Under the pieces are notes generated by a model. It searched no databases, was not told the origin of the DNA, and was given only the letters and a program-made list of their open reading frames with translations. From Zelonia costaricensis (taxonomy: Eukaryota; Euglenozoa; Kinetoplastea; Trypanosomatida; Trypanosomatidae), in NCBI GenBank assembly GCA_030849075.1, contig JASAOO010003479.1, positions 1 to 64,000 on the forward strand: a DNA stretch of 64,000 bases, read 5' to 3'. The translations under genes were made by a program, and so were the position numbers. Below are positions 9,201 to 17,999 of this stretch, piece after piece (the stretch's first letter is position 1; each line of letters opens with the position of its first letter).

Positions 9201-9867
9201 CTGCGTGCGACACGGGCGACGGCGCGGGGGTTGGCGGGTGGGCGTCGGGGGAGTCGGAGAAGGGCGAGGTGGCGGCTTGGCCTGGCGAGCTGTGGCGCGT
9301 GGGTGCGGACGCCAGAGGAGACGGCGGTGCGTTGGGGAGCATGGAGGGTGCGCCAGGGCCGGCACTCGGCACTCGCCACGAGGGCATCACCACCACTTCG
9401 CCCGCCGCCTCGTCGGAAGCAGCCGGGGTAGGCGGCTGAACATCCGGCACGTTGCTGCCCGGTGATGCACGTCTTGATGGCGTGGTGCAGGGGGACCGTG
9501 GGGCCGCTGGCGGCGGCGCGGAGCTCTGCGTGATGCCGTCCGCACTACCGCTCGGGCCTCGGCTGACCGTGGCGCCGTACGTGCTGACGGTGCTCTGCGC
9601 GCTGCCGCACCGCTCACTGACCAGCCCATCCGCGTCGCTTCGAGGAAGCGGCGGAGGGATGCAGCCCGCCGAGCACGAGGCCATCGCCGGCACTCCCTGT
9701 GCGGAAAGCTGTGTGGACGTATGCTGAGCAGAGAAACTCGGAGGTGCGCGTTCTGCGTCCGGCTCGAGTCGCCCCACGGAAGGGAAAGCGCCGCTGCTGC
9801 TGCTGGGGTGCAGCCGCGCCTTGGCTCGTCGCAGCGCCTCCTGCGGTGCCGACAGCGAACCCTTCAT
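6250..9867 (-). CDS. Aurora-like protein kinase with degenerate catalytic loop (predicted pseudokinase)
   Basis: 1205 residues from ATG 9867. A single kinase domain (about 505-783) sits between long Ser/Ala/Pro-rich disordered regions. Its opening, WTLADFDVGRRVGQG...REK, and the VALK lysine (K539) resemble Aurora kinases. The glycine loop GQGHSGLV, the APE motif (AAPEVIRG) and DVWALG are intact. The catalytic loop, normally HRDxKPEN, reads HRAVTARN: the base Asp is Ala638 and the Lys is Thr. DFG reads DFM (D663 kept, Gly lost). It can probably bind nucleotide but should be unable to phosphorylate. From memory, T. brucei has three Auroras, with AUK3 near the PI synthase gene, so this may be its positional counterpart; I could not check. 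ATG 9867 is the first after the acceptor at 9959-9958. Confidence 0.9.
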   Translation of the reverse strand: MKGSLSAPQEALRRAKARLHPSSSSGAFPSVGRLEPDAERAPPSFSAQHTSTQLSAQGVPAMASCSAGCIPPPLPRSDADGLVSERCGSAQSTVSTYGATVSRGPSGSADGITQSSAPPPAAPRSPCTTPSRRASPGSNVPDVQPPTPAASDEAAGEVVVMPSWRVPSAGPGAPSMLPNAPPSPLASAPTRHSSPGQAATSPFSDSPDAHPPTPAPSPVSHAAAHGGQPQRAPAPPAHVRFSVPAGDLELGRGPSAAPTAPPPLVCAADQAAVALLRRLTYAEVQLAQLCVARGAGAASVADCTSESAEAGSGRECAFDSVTGEDEAEDEAGVWWDEVPATLDVTAALRSSRRLRAALADYTDAGVLEESSEQLSTMHTAEETCVGGADALGADSCEPERNPYRASRDARGSSGLAPPGTAASSSGSPNVCADIEHWVYRDDAAEEEQDALTLSPITRASPPTPPPGPSILLSPSPARRPPALPASWSTSPSLGKSRIAAAAQRWTLADFDVGRRVGQGHSGLVFMVREKRSNVVVALKVVAEDGARVQDDSAARVERAMRLQAMAGRQCPHIVRLYTSFSDDWRWYAVLEYAADGDLAAHLAAQPNRRLPEAQARPLVRHIACALAHLHRHGIVHRAVTARNVLLRRTEDDDSGGVQATLGDFMAAVQLPNGACTRWAGRLDETADRRGGGRLLDYAAPEVIRGCGWSHKSDVWALGVLAFEMLCGYAPFDNVSPAGVKRLVCAGKPCFPPHGLSHTATSFLRALLRVEEPSRCDAAAALAHPFLATEGAACVAGGASVCGDVPPPVMRDLSETFSQVAASGAAGDGSGGSGVAAAHATSGTAPFEAGDRTSVTETSPRTGTAVASGASLGAAAVAMPLVHADESASVNTSLATSSSPSSTSLSSNSAAANMQRRERTASLVSAAPSSLFVSSASPFVGFAFPTSPLADSTHGHAVPATPLVGAVVEAAVGAEEPEAFLGRRASGSSLRSTGHVGRHTITPTLSDMSLSLLSVTRAPNALASSGAVAAAPDDRTLRHPSRSNVSAAAAVGAGALQGCARRVSGGDTHELCSITVSSLSSATPTAARGEWPAGDAAVSVSPPTSVASTRSSIDAADGHADRRVAVLPRSASGQSSAGPPSLLMRQPPPPARLDPLPTTAGGAAPRVAGVAVPAPQGPRKRKKPAKAPPCAVRLSFDALSDEDDGW

Positions 9868-9957
9868 CTAGCACACCACGTCGGTGTGAGTGCGTCGAGA
9901 TTACCGAGGAGTCCTCTGGGTGAGGCGAGTGGTCGCGCACGATTCGCTTGTATGGCT

Positions 9958-10034
9958 CTGCGTACGTATTGATGTGTGTGTGGGGTTGAGGAGGGGGGGG
10001 AGGGTTATGGGCATGCGCACAACCGAAGTCGCAT
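9958..10034 (-). promoter_or_regulatory. Predicted trans-splice acceptor, Aurora-like gene
   Basis: On the minus strand 10034 to 9960 lacks AG and holds a poly-C tract (about 10006-9987). The first AG is at 9959-9958 and no ATG lies between it and ATG 9867. A second AG abuts the start (TAG then ATG). Confidence 0.5.
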
Positions 10035-10591
10035 CTATATGGCAGTCAATCTAACAATGCGTTGAGTCGTTCTATGTCTGTGTGTGCGTGAACGTGTATG
10101 TGTAGGTGTATGTGTGATGTCCACTGGTGCGGCGGGCACTAGTCCAGCAACGTGGAGGTGGACACTGCGCATGGGGAGGAGGGGGGGGTGAGGTGACGGA
10201 AGGGGGAAGACAAGCGAGCGCGGAGTTGACGGTGCCGGTGGGCGTGACGATGCGCCATCGCGAACGTGCGAGGAGAACCGGCGCGGTGTCCTGCACACCG
10301 CCGGGCGCGGGTGCTGTCGCGCAGGCCACTGACGGGCACCGGCGCCGCGTTGTGGGAGAACGCAGAATGCCAGCCGTTGCAGTAGTGCGGGCGCTTGGAG
10401 AGACGATGTGTGAGGTGGGGGCGGAGGAAAGAAAGAGGCGGGCCCCGCCGGGTGGGAGGCAAGGGAGTCCAGCGGACGCCATGCGAGGCGCTCGCCACCA
10501 GGACGCCGCACTGCTGCGGAGGAGGAGGACGCCACGCCGACCAGCGCTTCCATCACTCTCAGCACTCAGAACTCGGCTCTACAAGCGGCCA
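10035..10591. other. Intergenic spacer
   Basis: GT-rich on the plus strand near 10076-10115 and G-rich near 10168-10190. No gene supported; expected to be the 3'UTR of the deubiquitinase gene. Confidence 0.55.
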
Positions 10592-11518
10592 CTACTTTTT
10601 GGCCTGGGCCAGTGCCTGCTCGAGGCGAGTCACCTCAGCCCGCAGAACGGGCAGCGAGCAGAGCTCCAGCTCCTTGCGCGTCGGCTCCGCCACGAGGCGA
10701 TCCACCTCGAAGAGCTGCAGCGCAGCCAGCCCGCGGGCGGCGTGCGAGGCCGCGGCGTCCCCACCCGTGGCACGCTCCGCCGCGTCCACCGCGTTGCACA
10801 CCTCTTGCCGGAGCACCTGGAGCAGCCGCGGCGCCGTGTCCGTCAGCGCGGCGATGGGCCGAGTCGTGGGAAAGAAATCGCTCTGTGGCACGACCGTCAT
10901 GGGCACCTTCACGTACTCCTTGCTGGGTCCGGACTGGAAGGAGTGCAGGGCGCTGTAGCTGCGCTTCGTGGCCGCCTCCGTGTGGAAGACGCTCGCGATG
11001 AGGCCCACCCAGCCGCTCTCCACGTGCTGCTGGAAGTTGAGCTGTGTGCCGAGGTCGATGATGGAGGGCGCCACGGTGATGCGGGGGTGGCTGTGGTACC
11101 AGCCCACCACATACGTGCACACCCCCGTCTCCGCGGTAATGCGGTCCGCTTCTTCCGAGGCGGAGGCGAGCGACTCGGGTGACATCTCAACCCGGTCGCT
11201 TCGCTGCACGTTGCGCTCGCTCACGTGGGTGCCCCAGATGTGCACCACCTTGCTCCGCGCTGGCAGCGCCGGGCTGCCGTTGCTGACGCCGCCAGTGCTG
11301 CTGCTTGCGGCTCCGTTGGCCGGCTCGCCGAGTGCCGCAGCGCTGCCACCCCCACCGTACGCGGGTACCTCGATGCGACCCAGCAGCAGGCCCATGACCT
11401 CCTCTCGCTCCGTCGTGAAGGCGTGTCGCAGGCAGCTGTGGACAACCTGCTCGCTGATGCGCACCTCGCGCAGGAGGTCCTTGTTCTCGTGGCGCCGGGG
11501 TGAAGTGCTGGACGTCAT
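10592..11518 (-). CDS. BRCC36: BRCC36-type JAMM/MPN+ deubiquitinase
   Basis: 308 residues from ATG 11518 (MTSSTSPRRH). The JAMM zinc-protease motif is complete: E40 in EEVMGLLLG, H142-S-H144 in VVGWYHSHP, and D155 ten residues after H144. The flanks follow human BRCC36 closely (RSDRVEMSPESL, VVGWYHSHPRITV, an FQS segment near 205, then a C-terminal helical coiled coil ending in LEQALAQAKK). BRCC36 is the K63-specific deubiquitinase of the BRCA1-A and BRISC complexes, active only with an MPN- partner such as Abraxas; no partner is encoded here. An Ala/Gly/Ser-rich insert of about 35 residues (55-89) follows the first catalytic segment. Rpn11 and Csn5 are less likely given the RSDRVEMSPE segment. 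The frame open to 11905 is pre-acceptor sequence. Confidence 0.92.
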   Translation of the reverse strand: MTSSTSPRRHENKDLLREVRISEQVVHSCLRHAFTTEREEVMGLLLGRIEVPAYGGGGSAAALGEPANGAASSSTGGVSNGSPALPARSKVVHIWGTHVSERNVQRSDRVEMSPESLASASEEADRITAETGVCTYVVGWYHSHPRITVAPSIIDLGTQLNFQQHVESGWVGLIASVFHTEAATKRSYSALHSFQSGPSKEYVKVPMTVVPQSDFFPTTRPIAALTDTAPRLLQVLRQEVCNAVDAAERATGGDAAASHAARGLAALQLFEVDRLVAEPTRKELELCSLPVLRAEVTRLEQALAQAKK

Positions 11519-11542
11519 CCTCGGTGGCTCGTGTTGTCGCTG

Positions 11543-11676
11543 CTCGGTTGAAAGGCGCCAGTGTGGCGGCGCACGGATGGGTGCGAGGGACGGTGGAGTG
11601 TAGTCCACAAGAATGTGTGAGCGGTGTCGGATGCCAGCACCACACGCACATACACACACACGCGCGCGCGCGCGAG
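11543..11676 (-). promoter_or_regulatory. Predicted trans-splice acceptor, BRCC36 gene
   Basis: On the minus strand 11676 to 11545 has no AG (132 bases). Unusually the tract is alternating CG then GT dinucleotides, not C/T. The first AG is at 11544-11543, 25 bases before ATG 11518. Confidence 0.5.
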
Positions 11677-12811
11677 CGCTCTGTGGGCTTGGCTTGATCG
11701 CGTTGGCCGTTGCTTGTCTGCGGAGCTGCGGCACGCGCGCAGAACGCAATGGTCTACGGAGAACACTAGAAAAGAAGAGGATCGAGGGCAGCGTGCACCG
11801 CGGGTGGCCGCGCGACGATCGCGTGATGGGGGAAGGAGGAGGAGACGGTGCTGCATGAGTCAGGACCCGACAGTGCCTGGCATTGCGTCCTCGTAGAAGC
11901 CGCATCTGCAGTGCACCGCAGCGTCGCGCCAGCCGTCAAGCCTGGCTGTGACAATCTCTCCCCGCACCTGCACATCGGGGTGTGGTGGGGAGCGGGGGGC
12001 AGGGAGTTGAGGCGCGCACCGCTCGCACCACGTGCACGCGCACGTCGTACACGACGAGACGGCGAGCCGCGCATTTGGTGTCTGCCCCGGCCTGTGCACG
12101 CGCGCTCGATCACCAAGCCTGGTCCACGTAGGCACTGAGCCTGCCAGCGAGGCGCAGCGAGTTATGTGCGTGTGTGTGGCGCTTCTACAAGGTCGACGCG
12201 GACCGACCCGAGGGGAAGGACGGAGGGAGGGAGAGAGAGGGTCGTGGCAGGGCGTCACACCACAGGGAAACAAGAAGTGGAAAGAAGCGGCGATCAGGCA
12301 CGCCGCTCACGCCCACGGGAACAGCCAGGTATCTCTATCAGGTGGGGGTGAGAGGGGGGGGAAACTCGATGACACCTCCCCCCCTCTCATCCCACCCTCC
12401 GCCCGCACACGCAAAGCTAGTGCGAGCTGGTAATCTACAACAACGGCACACACAAACACACACACACATACGGAGAGGAAGAAGAATAGGAAAGCCCATC
12501 CGATATCACGCAGCGCTACGCAAACCCGAAACACACGGAGGGTGAAGGAAGGGGCACGAACTGAAGCTGGTCAAAGTTGAGCCAGTTGAGCCAGTTGGGC
12601 GGGGGAGGACGCCACACAGCAGCGTCCGCTTGGCAGCCGTCACCAGCGGCCTCGATCTCACCCCCCCCCCCACACCACACCACACACACTCGTGCGTGCT
12701 ATGCCCCTGCGCCCGCTCAGTCGCTCCTCGCACTTGTGCGTTACATCCCTCCCTCACTCTCGATCCCACCGCCGCACAGGAGGGCCATCAGCGCTGCGGG
12801 CCACACTCGTC
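11677..12811. other. Intergenic spacer
   Basis: About 1.1 kb with no supported gene. It holds C-rich runs (12660-12670 on the plus strand), short CA repeats (about 12449-12470 and 12669-12690) and G-rich plus-strand patches (12340-12362). It should be mostly the 3'UTR of the MATH-BTB gene. Confidence 0.55.
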
Positions 12812-14725
12812 TCAGGGCTGGTGCTCCGTGACGGTGCGGAACAGGGATACGACGGCGGTCTGCGGCAGCTCGCTGATAAGCTCCCAGGCCTGCGGGTCGC
12901 TACGGATCATCGCCGTGAAGTTGTTGGCGACGTAGTTCATCGACCGCTCATGCAGCTCTGGGATCTGGTGCTTGACGGCGTAGATGAGCAGGCGCAGGGC
13001 GTTCGTGTTGTTGAAGGCCTCGTCGGCCTCGCGCTTGAGCTGGCCGTCCATCACGAGGACCTGCTGCATCTTGAAGATGATGGCGATGTCCTCGGCAGAG
13101 AAGTCGCGTGCCGTGTCGAGGTGCCGGCGGTACATGCCCAGTAGCAGCTTCTGCCAGCTGCGCAGCGAGAAGTCGAACTCGCTCGTCGCGAACGACGGGA
13201 TCGGGCCAGGGCTGCGCGCGTTCATCGCCTGCGAGAAGAGCACCGAGCGGCAGGCGAGGATGTAGCGGTGGGCGTGCACGGTGTACTGCTGCGGCCCCAC
13301 GACCCAGTCGTAGTCGCTGTACTCGCCCGACTCGGCCAGCCAGGCCAGCTGACGGCCCAGCGTATTCTTCATGACCGGGATCGGCGCGTTGGGCACCGTC
13401 TCCTTGCGGTACAGGATGAGCGAGAGGCGGCGGAAGAGGTGGCCGGGGATCTCCTCAAACTGGCGGTCCTGGATGAGCATGTCGTAGTTGTCAAGCAGCA
13501 CGTGCAGGTACAGCGAGGTGAGCACCTCGTCGGCCGCGTTGTAGCGGGTCAGGACAATCGGAAGAATGTTCTCAGGCGTGAGCAGCGGCCGGACAAAGCG
13601 GATGCACACGGCGCTCAAGTCGTAAAACTCGCACGCCGCGGCGAGCAGGTACAGGTCCAGCAGCGACTCGGGCGGCAGCACGCCCGACTCCGGCGCCTCC
13701 TCTGTGTACACGTATCGCAAGAAGGTCGTGAAGACGTCGAGCGGGACGGCGATGGCGACGATGCAGCCCACCTGCAGCGGCAGCATCTGCTCCGGCAGCA
13801 ACGGCTGCATGCGGGCGCCAATCACGCACCGATGCGCCTTCACCCGCACCCCCTGCACGTCGAAGCTCATGTCGCACAGGCTCTCGAGGTGCTCAAAGGG
13901 GTACGTGAGGGGGGCACGCACGACGGACACCCCCGGTGCCCGACTCCCGCCGCTCACGATGGAGGCGTTGTCTACCGGCACCATCTGGCCACCGCCGGGG
14001 TCGCTGTAGAAGCCGCGCCGCGGCCCAACCGCCACGCTCGCCCCGGGCCGGTCCACGCTGCCCTCCACGGGCACAAGCGCGCGACCCGGCGAGTAGGACG
14101 TGCGGACGCTGGGGCCGACGGGGAGACCGGCGCCGTTGGTCCGCACGCTGGGGCCGCGGCTGGGCGACACACGCCCAGCGCCGTTCAGGCCCATCATGCC
14201 GCCGGCCCCGGCAATGCTGCGGGTGGGCGTGATGGAGCGCGTGGCGCTGCGCACCGGCGGGGCGCGTTCGTTGCCGCCGCCGCCGCCCTCGACCTGCAGC
14301 ACCACTTCGAAGTCGACACACCGCGTGCCCGTCTCCTGCACAGTGTACACGAAGCCGCTGTCGGGGTGAAGGAGCTGCTCCATCGAGATGAACTGGTGCA
14401 GCCCCCACGCACTGCCCGCCTTCTTGAACGTGCAGTTGAAGGTCTTGCTGCGGGACTGCAGTGGGTCACGCATGCACACGGCCGTGAGCTTGAAGTGCAC
14501 CGAGATGGCGCCCGGGGAGCAGCTCTGGAGGTGCAGCGCGAGGAAGCGCTGCCCGTCCGCCGCGCGCTCTTGAATGTGGAAGCGCCATAGCCAGCCACCC
14601 ACATCGAACTCGGCGCTGTAGCGCGAGCCCTCGTACTGCAGCTCGCGAATGACACTCACAGGCACGCGGTACCGGTAGCGCGCGCTGCTCTCCGAGAAGA
14701 CTTCAACCGCCTCGACAGCCTCCAT
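12812..14725 (-). CDS. MATH domain plus two BTB/POZ domains
   Basis: 637 residues from ATG 14725 (MEAVEAVEVF). The N-terminus (about 10-145) is MATH/TRAF-like: YSAEFDVGGWLWRFHI, FLALHLQSCSP, AWGLHQFISMEQLL and CVDFEVVLQV. A Gly/Pro/Ser-rich linker (about 150-265) contains repeated GxGRVSPSRGPSVRTNG-like segments. BTB1 (about 278-385, CDMSFDVQGVRVKAHRCVIGAR) is followed by a BACK-like helical region. BTB2 (about 470-560, YDWVVGPQQYTVHAHRYILACR) is followed by a helical tail. Proteins with MATH and BTB usually act as CUL3 substrate adaptors, MATH binding the substrate and BTB binding CUL3. Two BTB modules in one chain is unusual for that group. The role here is inferred from family only. Confidence 0.85.
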   Translation of the reverse strand: MEAVEAVEVFSESSARYRYRVPVSVIRELQYEGSRYSAEFDVGGWLWRFHIQERAADGQRFLALHLQSCSPGAISVHFKLTAVCMRDPLQSRSKTFNCTFKKAGSAWGLHQFISMEQLLHPDSGFVYTVQETGTRCVDFEVVLQVEGGGGGNERAPPVRSATRSITPTRSIAGAGGMMGLNGAGRVSPSRGPSVRTNGAGLPVGPSVRTSYSPGRALVPVEGSVDRPGASVAVGPRRGFYSDPGGGQMVPVDNASIVSGGSRAPGVSVVRAPLTYPFEHLESLCDMSFDVQGVRVKAHRCVIGARMQPLLPEQMLPLQVGCIVAIAVPLDVFTTFLRYVYTEEAPESGVLPPESLLDLYLLAAACEFYDLSAVCIRFVRPLLTPENILPIVLTRYNAADEVLTSLYLHVLLDNYDMLIQDRQFEEIPGHLFRRLSLILYRKETVPNAPIPVMKNTLGRQLAWLAESGEYSDYDWVVGPQQYTVHAHRYILACRSVLFSQAMNARSPGPIPSFATSEFDFSLRSWQKLLLGMYRRHLDTARDFSAEDIAIIFKMQQVLVMDGQLKREADEAFNNTNALRLLIYAVKHQIPELHERSMNYVANNFTAMIRSDPQAWELISELPQTAVVSLFRTVTEHQP

Positions 14726-14738
14726 CGGCGATGCGATG

Positions 14739-14783
14739 CTGCGTGTGTGTGTAGGGGGGGGTGATTGTGAGTTGTGGTGATGG
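14739..14783 (-). promoter_or_regulatory. Predicted trans-splice acceptor, MATH-BTB gene
   Basis: On the minus strand 14783 to 14741 is AG-free and contains a C8 run and CA repeats, ending in CGCAG at 14740-14739, 13 bases before ATG 14725. Confidence 0.55.
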
Positions 14784-15932
14784 CTACGGGGAACAGAGGT
14801 GCGCTTCCACCGTTCAAAGTCTATCGCAGTCTCGCCCAAAAGACGCACGCACACACTCTCTTGCGCGCTCTCGCGATGATCTGAGTCCTCCTGGCGGTCG
14901 GCGTAGGAGGGAGGAGGAGGGGCGGGCACTGAAGCGGTGCAGCGCCGCAAGCTCTTGACACACACACACGCACACACACAAGAGCAGACAGAAGGAGGGA
15001 TACGTGGATGAGGTCAACCGTGTGGGAGGGTCGAGAGGCAGACGTGTGCGAAGAGGGGAGGGGAGGGCGGGGAGAGGGAAGAGAGCGACGCAGGCAGCGC
15101 GGGGATTCGCGAAGTGTACGAGAGAGCGATGGCGAGACGTTAAGCCGCGTGGTCGACATGCGGCACTCTCTGGACGCCGCCGGGAGCACGGGAGGCATCC
15201 TCTGAAGCAAACACTTGCACAGGCGGCAGGACACGCCGGGTGGTGCGCAGGAGAGGGTCCGCATAGGGCCACCCTGCGCACAAGTCTCGTGAGCAATCGC
15301 ACCCACTGTGCTCCGTCACGCGGCGACGTGCACACACACACACACACGCACTATTTCGTGGTTTCTCACCTCGCCTCTAAGAGCTGCAGAGCTTCACAAC
15401 GGGAGAAGCGCACGGTTGGCGAGCATAACGCGAAGAAAAGCGAAGTCGCCCGTGCGCGCCACTTCTCGAGCCGGAGCCACACACACATGTTCACGCGGAT
15501 GTGAGTCCGGGTGCCTCTTGCAGCAATGCGGCACCGCGACGCCCCCAGTAGGCAGCGTACGTGTGCGGGCAGGACCGGGACAACGACGCGGGAGGCGGTG
15601 GGGGGCTGCAGGTTGCGAAGGTGAGGCGACACCGCGAAGGATGACCAACACACGAACCAGGAGCCGCCCAGACACCCAAGAACGCGGAAGAAGGGGGGAG
15701 GAGGGGTAGGAGCCCTCAGAAACGCAGTGAGATGCGCCAGAACAAACAGTCTAACAGGTGCTCGATACTAAGACACACGCACACACTCGCAGGCTGGCGC
15801 TTGTGCGGAGGGGAGCACGCCGAGCGCATCAGATTTGGGGACAAGGACAAAAGAAAATATCAGGAGATTCGACAGAGAAGGGCATCAGCAGCACCGCCAC
15901 GTGAAACAGGATGGGGAGCTCGAGCACGCATC
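14784..15932. other. Intergenic spacer
   Basis: About 1.15 kb. CA microsatellites at about 14958-14981 and 15330-15349; pyrimidine-rich minus-strand patches at 15055-15085. The short minus-strand frames are Cys/Arg/Pro-rich and show no domain. No gene supported. Confidence 0.55.
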
Positions 15933-17267
15933 TCACTTGGATGGGCCGTCATCAGGGAAGAGGACGTCGGCGTGCTCCTCGATCATGGCCTTGGTCGTCT
16001 CGAGCCGCTCGAGCAGCTTCATGTACGTCCCCTTCTGCGATTTGACGTCGATCCACTCCTGCAGCTCCTCCACGCGCCCCTTGTAGTCTGCACGGCCGCC
16101 GGTCGCGTCGTAGTGCGGGAACGTCAGCACCGTCGTCGTCAGCGACGACTGCAGCTCGGACTTGAGGGCATCGGAGTGCGGCTTGACGCACTCCTCGCGG
16201 ACCGCGAAGTCGGCGAGGTGCGTGCAGACGATGTCGTGGGCCTCGTGGTCGCGCAGCAGCCGATCGCACGTCGCGGCGAGCCGCTGCGCCTCTGGCACGC
16301 CGTTGTCCGCCGCGAGGGTGCTCTGCGCGGACACGAGGAAGCGCTGCAGCCGCGGCGACATCTTCTGTGTCCACTCCGCGCACTGCTGCTCCAGCGGACT
16401 GCCCGCGTGGACGCTCGCCGCGGCGCTCTGCAGCTTGTCGTACGTCTCCAGCGCCAGCATGACCCACTCGTGGTTCACCTCCTGCAGCGCCTCCTGCACC
16501 CGCACATTGGCCATGAGCGCCTCGCTCTGCTCCATGAGCACGAGGAAGTTGCTGTCCATCACCGGCACGTTCGCATAAAACGAGTTGCTGAACTCCACCA
16601 AATCCTCCAGCGTCGTCAGCTCCGAGAGGGTGTCGCGCTGCTTGCGGCACCACTCGCGCAGCTGCTGCTGGCTGTCCATGAAGTCCTCCACCGACTCGTC
16701 GCTGGAGGAGCTGCGGCGGTAGCGCTCGCGGCCCACAAGGGTGCGGGCCTGCAGCTGCAGCCGGCACACCTCATCGAGTGCGTCGTACAGGTGGCGGGTG
16801 GGAGGCAGCGTGCTCCCGTTCGCCATCTCGCGCTCCTGCTTCTTGAGGCTGCGCACCGACGCCTCGGCGGAGGCGAAGAAGGTCGTCCAGGTATCGAGCC
16901 AGCGCGAGACGGTGCTCAGCTCCGCCAGCTTAAAGTCCTCGGCGGAGTAGGACAGCAAGAAGGACAGCACCTCCTTGCGCATGCCGAACTCCTTCAGCAG
17001 CGACGTCCATGTCTCGCAGTACTCGTCCCGCTCCGCCGCGGAGATGATGTGGGGCAGCCCCGCGACCTCCTTCTCAAGCTCCGCGATCTCGCGGCGCACC
17101 TGCTCCTCCTCGCGCTGCGCCCGCGCCGCCCGCTCCTCCGCGGCGCTCTTGTTGCGCAGCTGCTGCTTTAGGTACAGGAGCTCCTCCGAGGCGAGCACGT
17201 CATAGTTCTCCTTGGTTGGCTTCTGCGACGCCGCACGCTGCAGGCGCTGGATCTCCGCGAGGGACAT
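15933..17267 (-). CDS. Conserved-looking helical/coiled-coil protein, family not recognised
   Basis: 444 residues from ATG 17267 (MSLAEIQRLQ). Almost entirely predicted helix. A clear coiled coil occupies about 25-75 (charged heptads around AAEERAARAQREEEQVRREI). The remainder alternates amphipathic helices without low-complexity filler, which is unusual in this GC-rich window and suggests a tightly folded helical-bundle protein. No membrane segment, signal, zinc or nucleotide-binding motif. Trp residues in WTSLLKEF, WLDTWTTF and EWVMLALETY may mark repeating helical units. The frame open upstream to 17597 is low-complexity and has no strong claim to be coding. I do not recognise the family; flagellar or vesicle-tethering scaffolds would have this look, but that is only a guess. 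Confidence 0.8.
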   Translation of the reverse strand: MSLAEIQRLQRAASQKPTKENYDVLASEELLYLKQQLRNKSAAEERAARAQREEEQVRREIAELEKEVAGLPHIISAAERDEYCETWTSLLKEFGMRKEVLSFLLSYSAEDFKLAELSTVSRWLDTWTTFFASAEASVRSLKKQEREMANGSTLPPTRHLYDALDEVCRLQLQARTLVGRERYRRSSSSDESVEDFMDSQQQLREWCRKQRDTLSELTTLEDLVEFSNSFYANVPVMDSNFLVLMEQSEALMANVRVQEALQEVNHEWVMLALETYDKLQSAAASVHAGSPLEQQCAEWTQKMSPRLQRFLVSAQSTLAADNGVPEAQRLAATCDRLLRDHEAHDIVCTHLADFAVREECVKPHSDALKSELQSSLTTTVLTFPHYDATGGRADYKGRVEELQEWIDVKSQKGTYMKLLERLETTKAMIEEHADVLFPDDGPSK

Positions 17268-17999
17268 GGCTGGCGCAGCGGGTCTCACGAGGCGGTGCAG
17301 GAAGTTGCGCGGCACTGCGCTGGGCAGACGAGGTGGAGCGCGTGTCTGTGGCGGTGTGGGGCGAAGTAGAAAGAGAGAGTTGGCTGGAAGGCGCACGCTG
17401 TGAAGTGAGGGAAGGTTCGAGCGAACACTGCGATGGGGTGGCGGCGAAGACGGCAAAGAGAGGTGGCGGAGAAAAGCGTGGAGACGCGTGTTGAGGGAGG
17501 AGACGAACAGATCGGCTGTGTGTGACATGTGGGCCGCATCCGAGCCTCTCCGGTGGTGGTGCGTTGCGGACCACGGCCTCACCTCAACCGCACACACACA
17601 GACAGATATACACGCAAGTAGGTTCGCGGATGTTCATGGGGCATGAGGACAACTGGGGATCGCTTTCCTTCAACGCACACACACACGCACACACTCCACG
17701 GATCTCATTCGCTACCACGATATTAGTGCGAGTACAGCACACCGTGCACGCGCCCGTTTCCACAATCTCGTCACACGTGACTTCATGATGTTATACGGTG
17801 GTACGTGCCAGCGGTGCTCACACACCCTTTTTGCCCACACGCATCACCGCGAACCCGCGTCCCCAGCGACGCAACCGCTGCGGTACAGCAGCAGCGGGGG
17901 GAGGGGAGTGAGCGGCGCACGTGCAGGACAAGGCAGGATAGGAGCACAGACCACCGGCGCGCCTCACTCCATCCCCTCGCTTCTTCTTCGTCTGCGCCT
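17268..17999. other. Intergenic spacer
   Basis: Short CA repeats near 17592-17601 and 17676-17695. No gene supported; expected to be the 3'UTR of the PXMP4-like gene and leader of the helical protein gene. Confidence 0.55.

Noticed and set aside
6250..9867. Active Aurora kinase
   Set aside because: The catalytic Asp codon reads GCC (Ala) at 7956-7954, so ordinary phosphotransfer is not expected.
11906..12811. Possible small gene between BRCC36 and MATH-BTB
   Set aside because: Only short frames with Cys/Arg/Pro-rich content; no start with a tract-AG arrangement and no recognisable domain.
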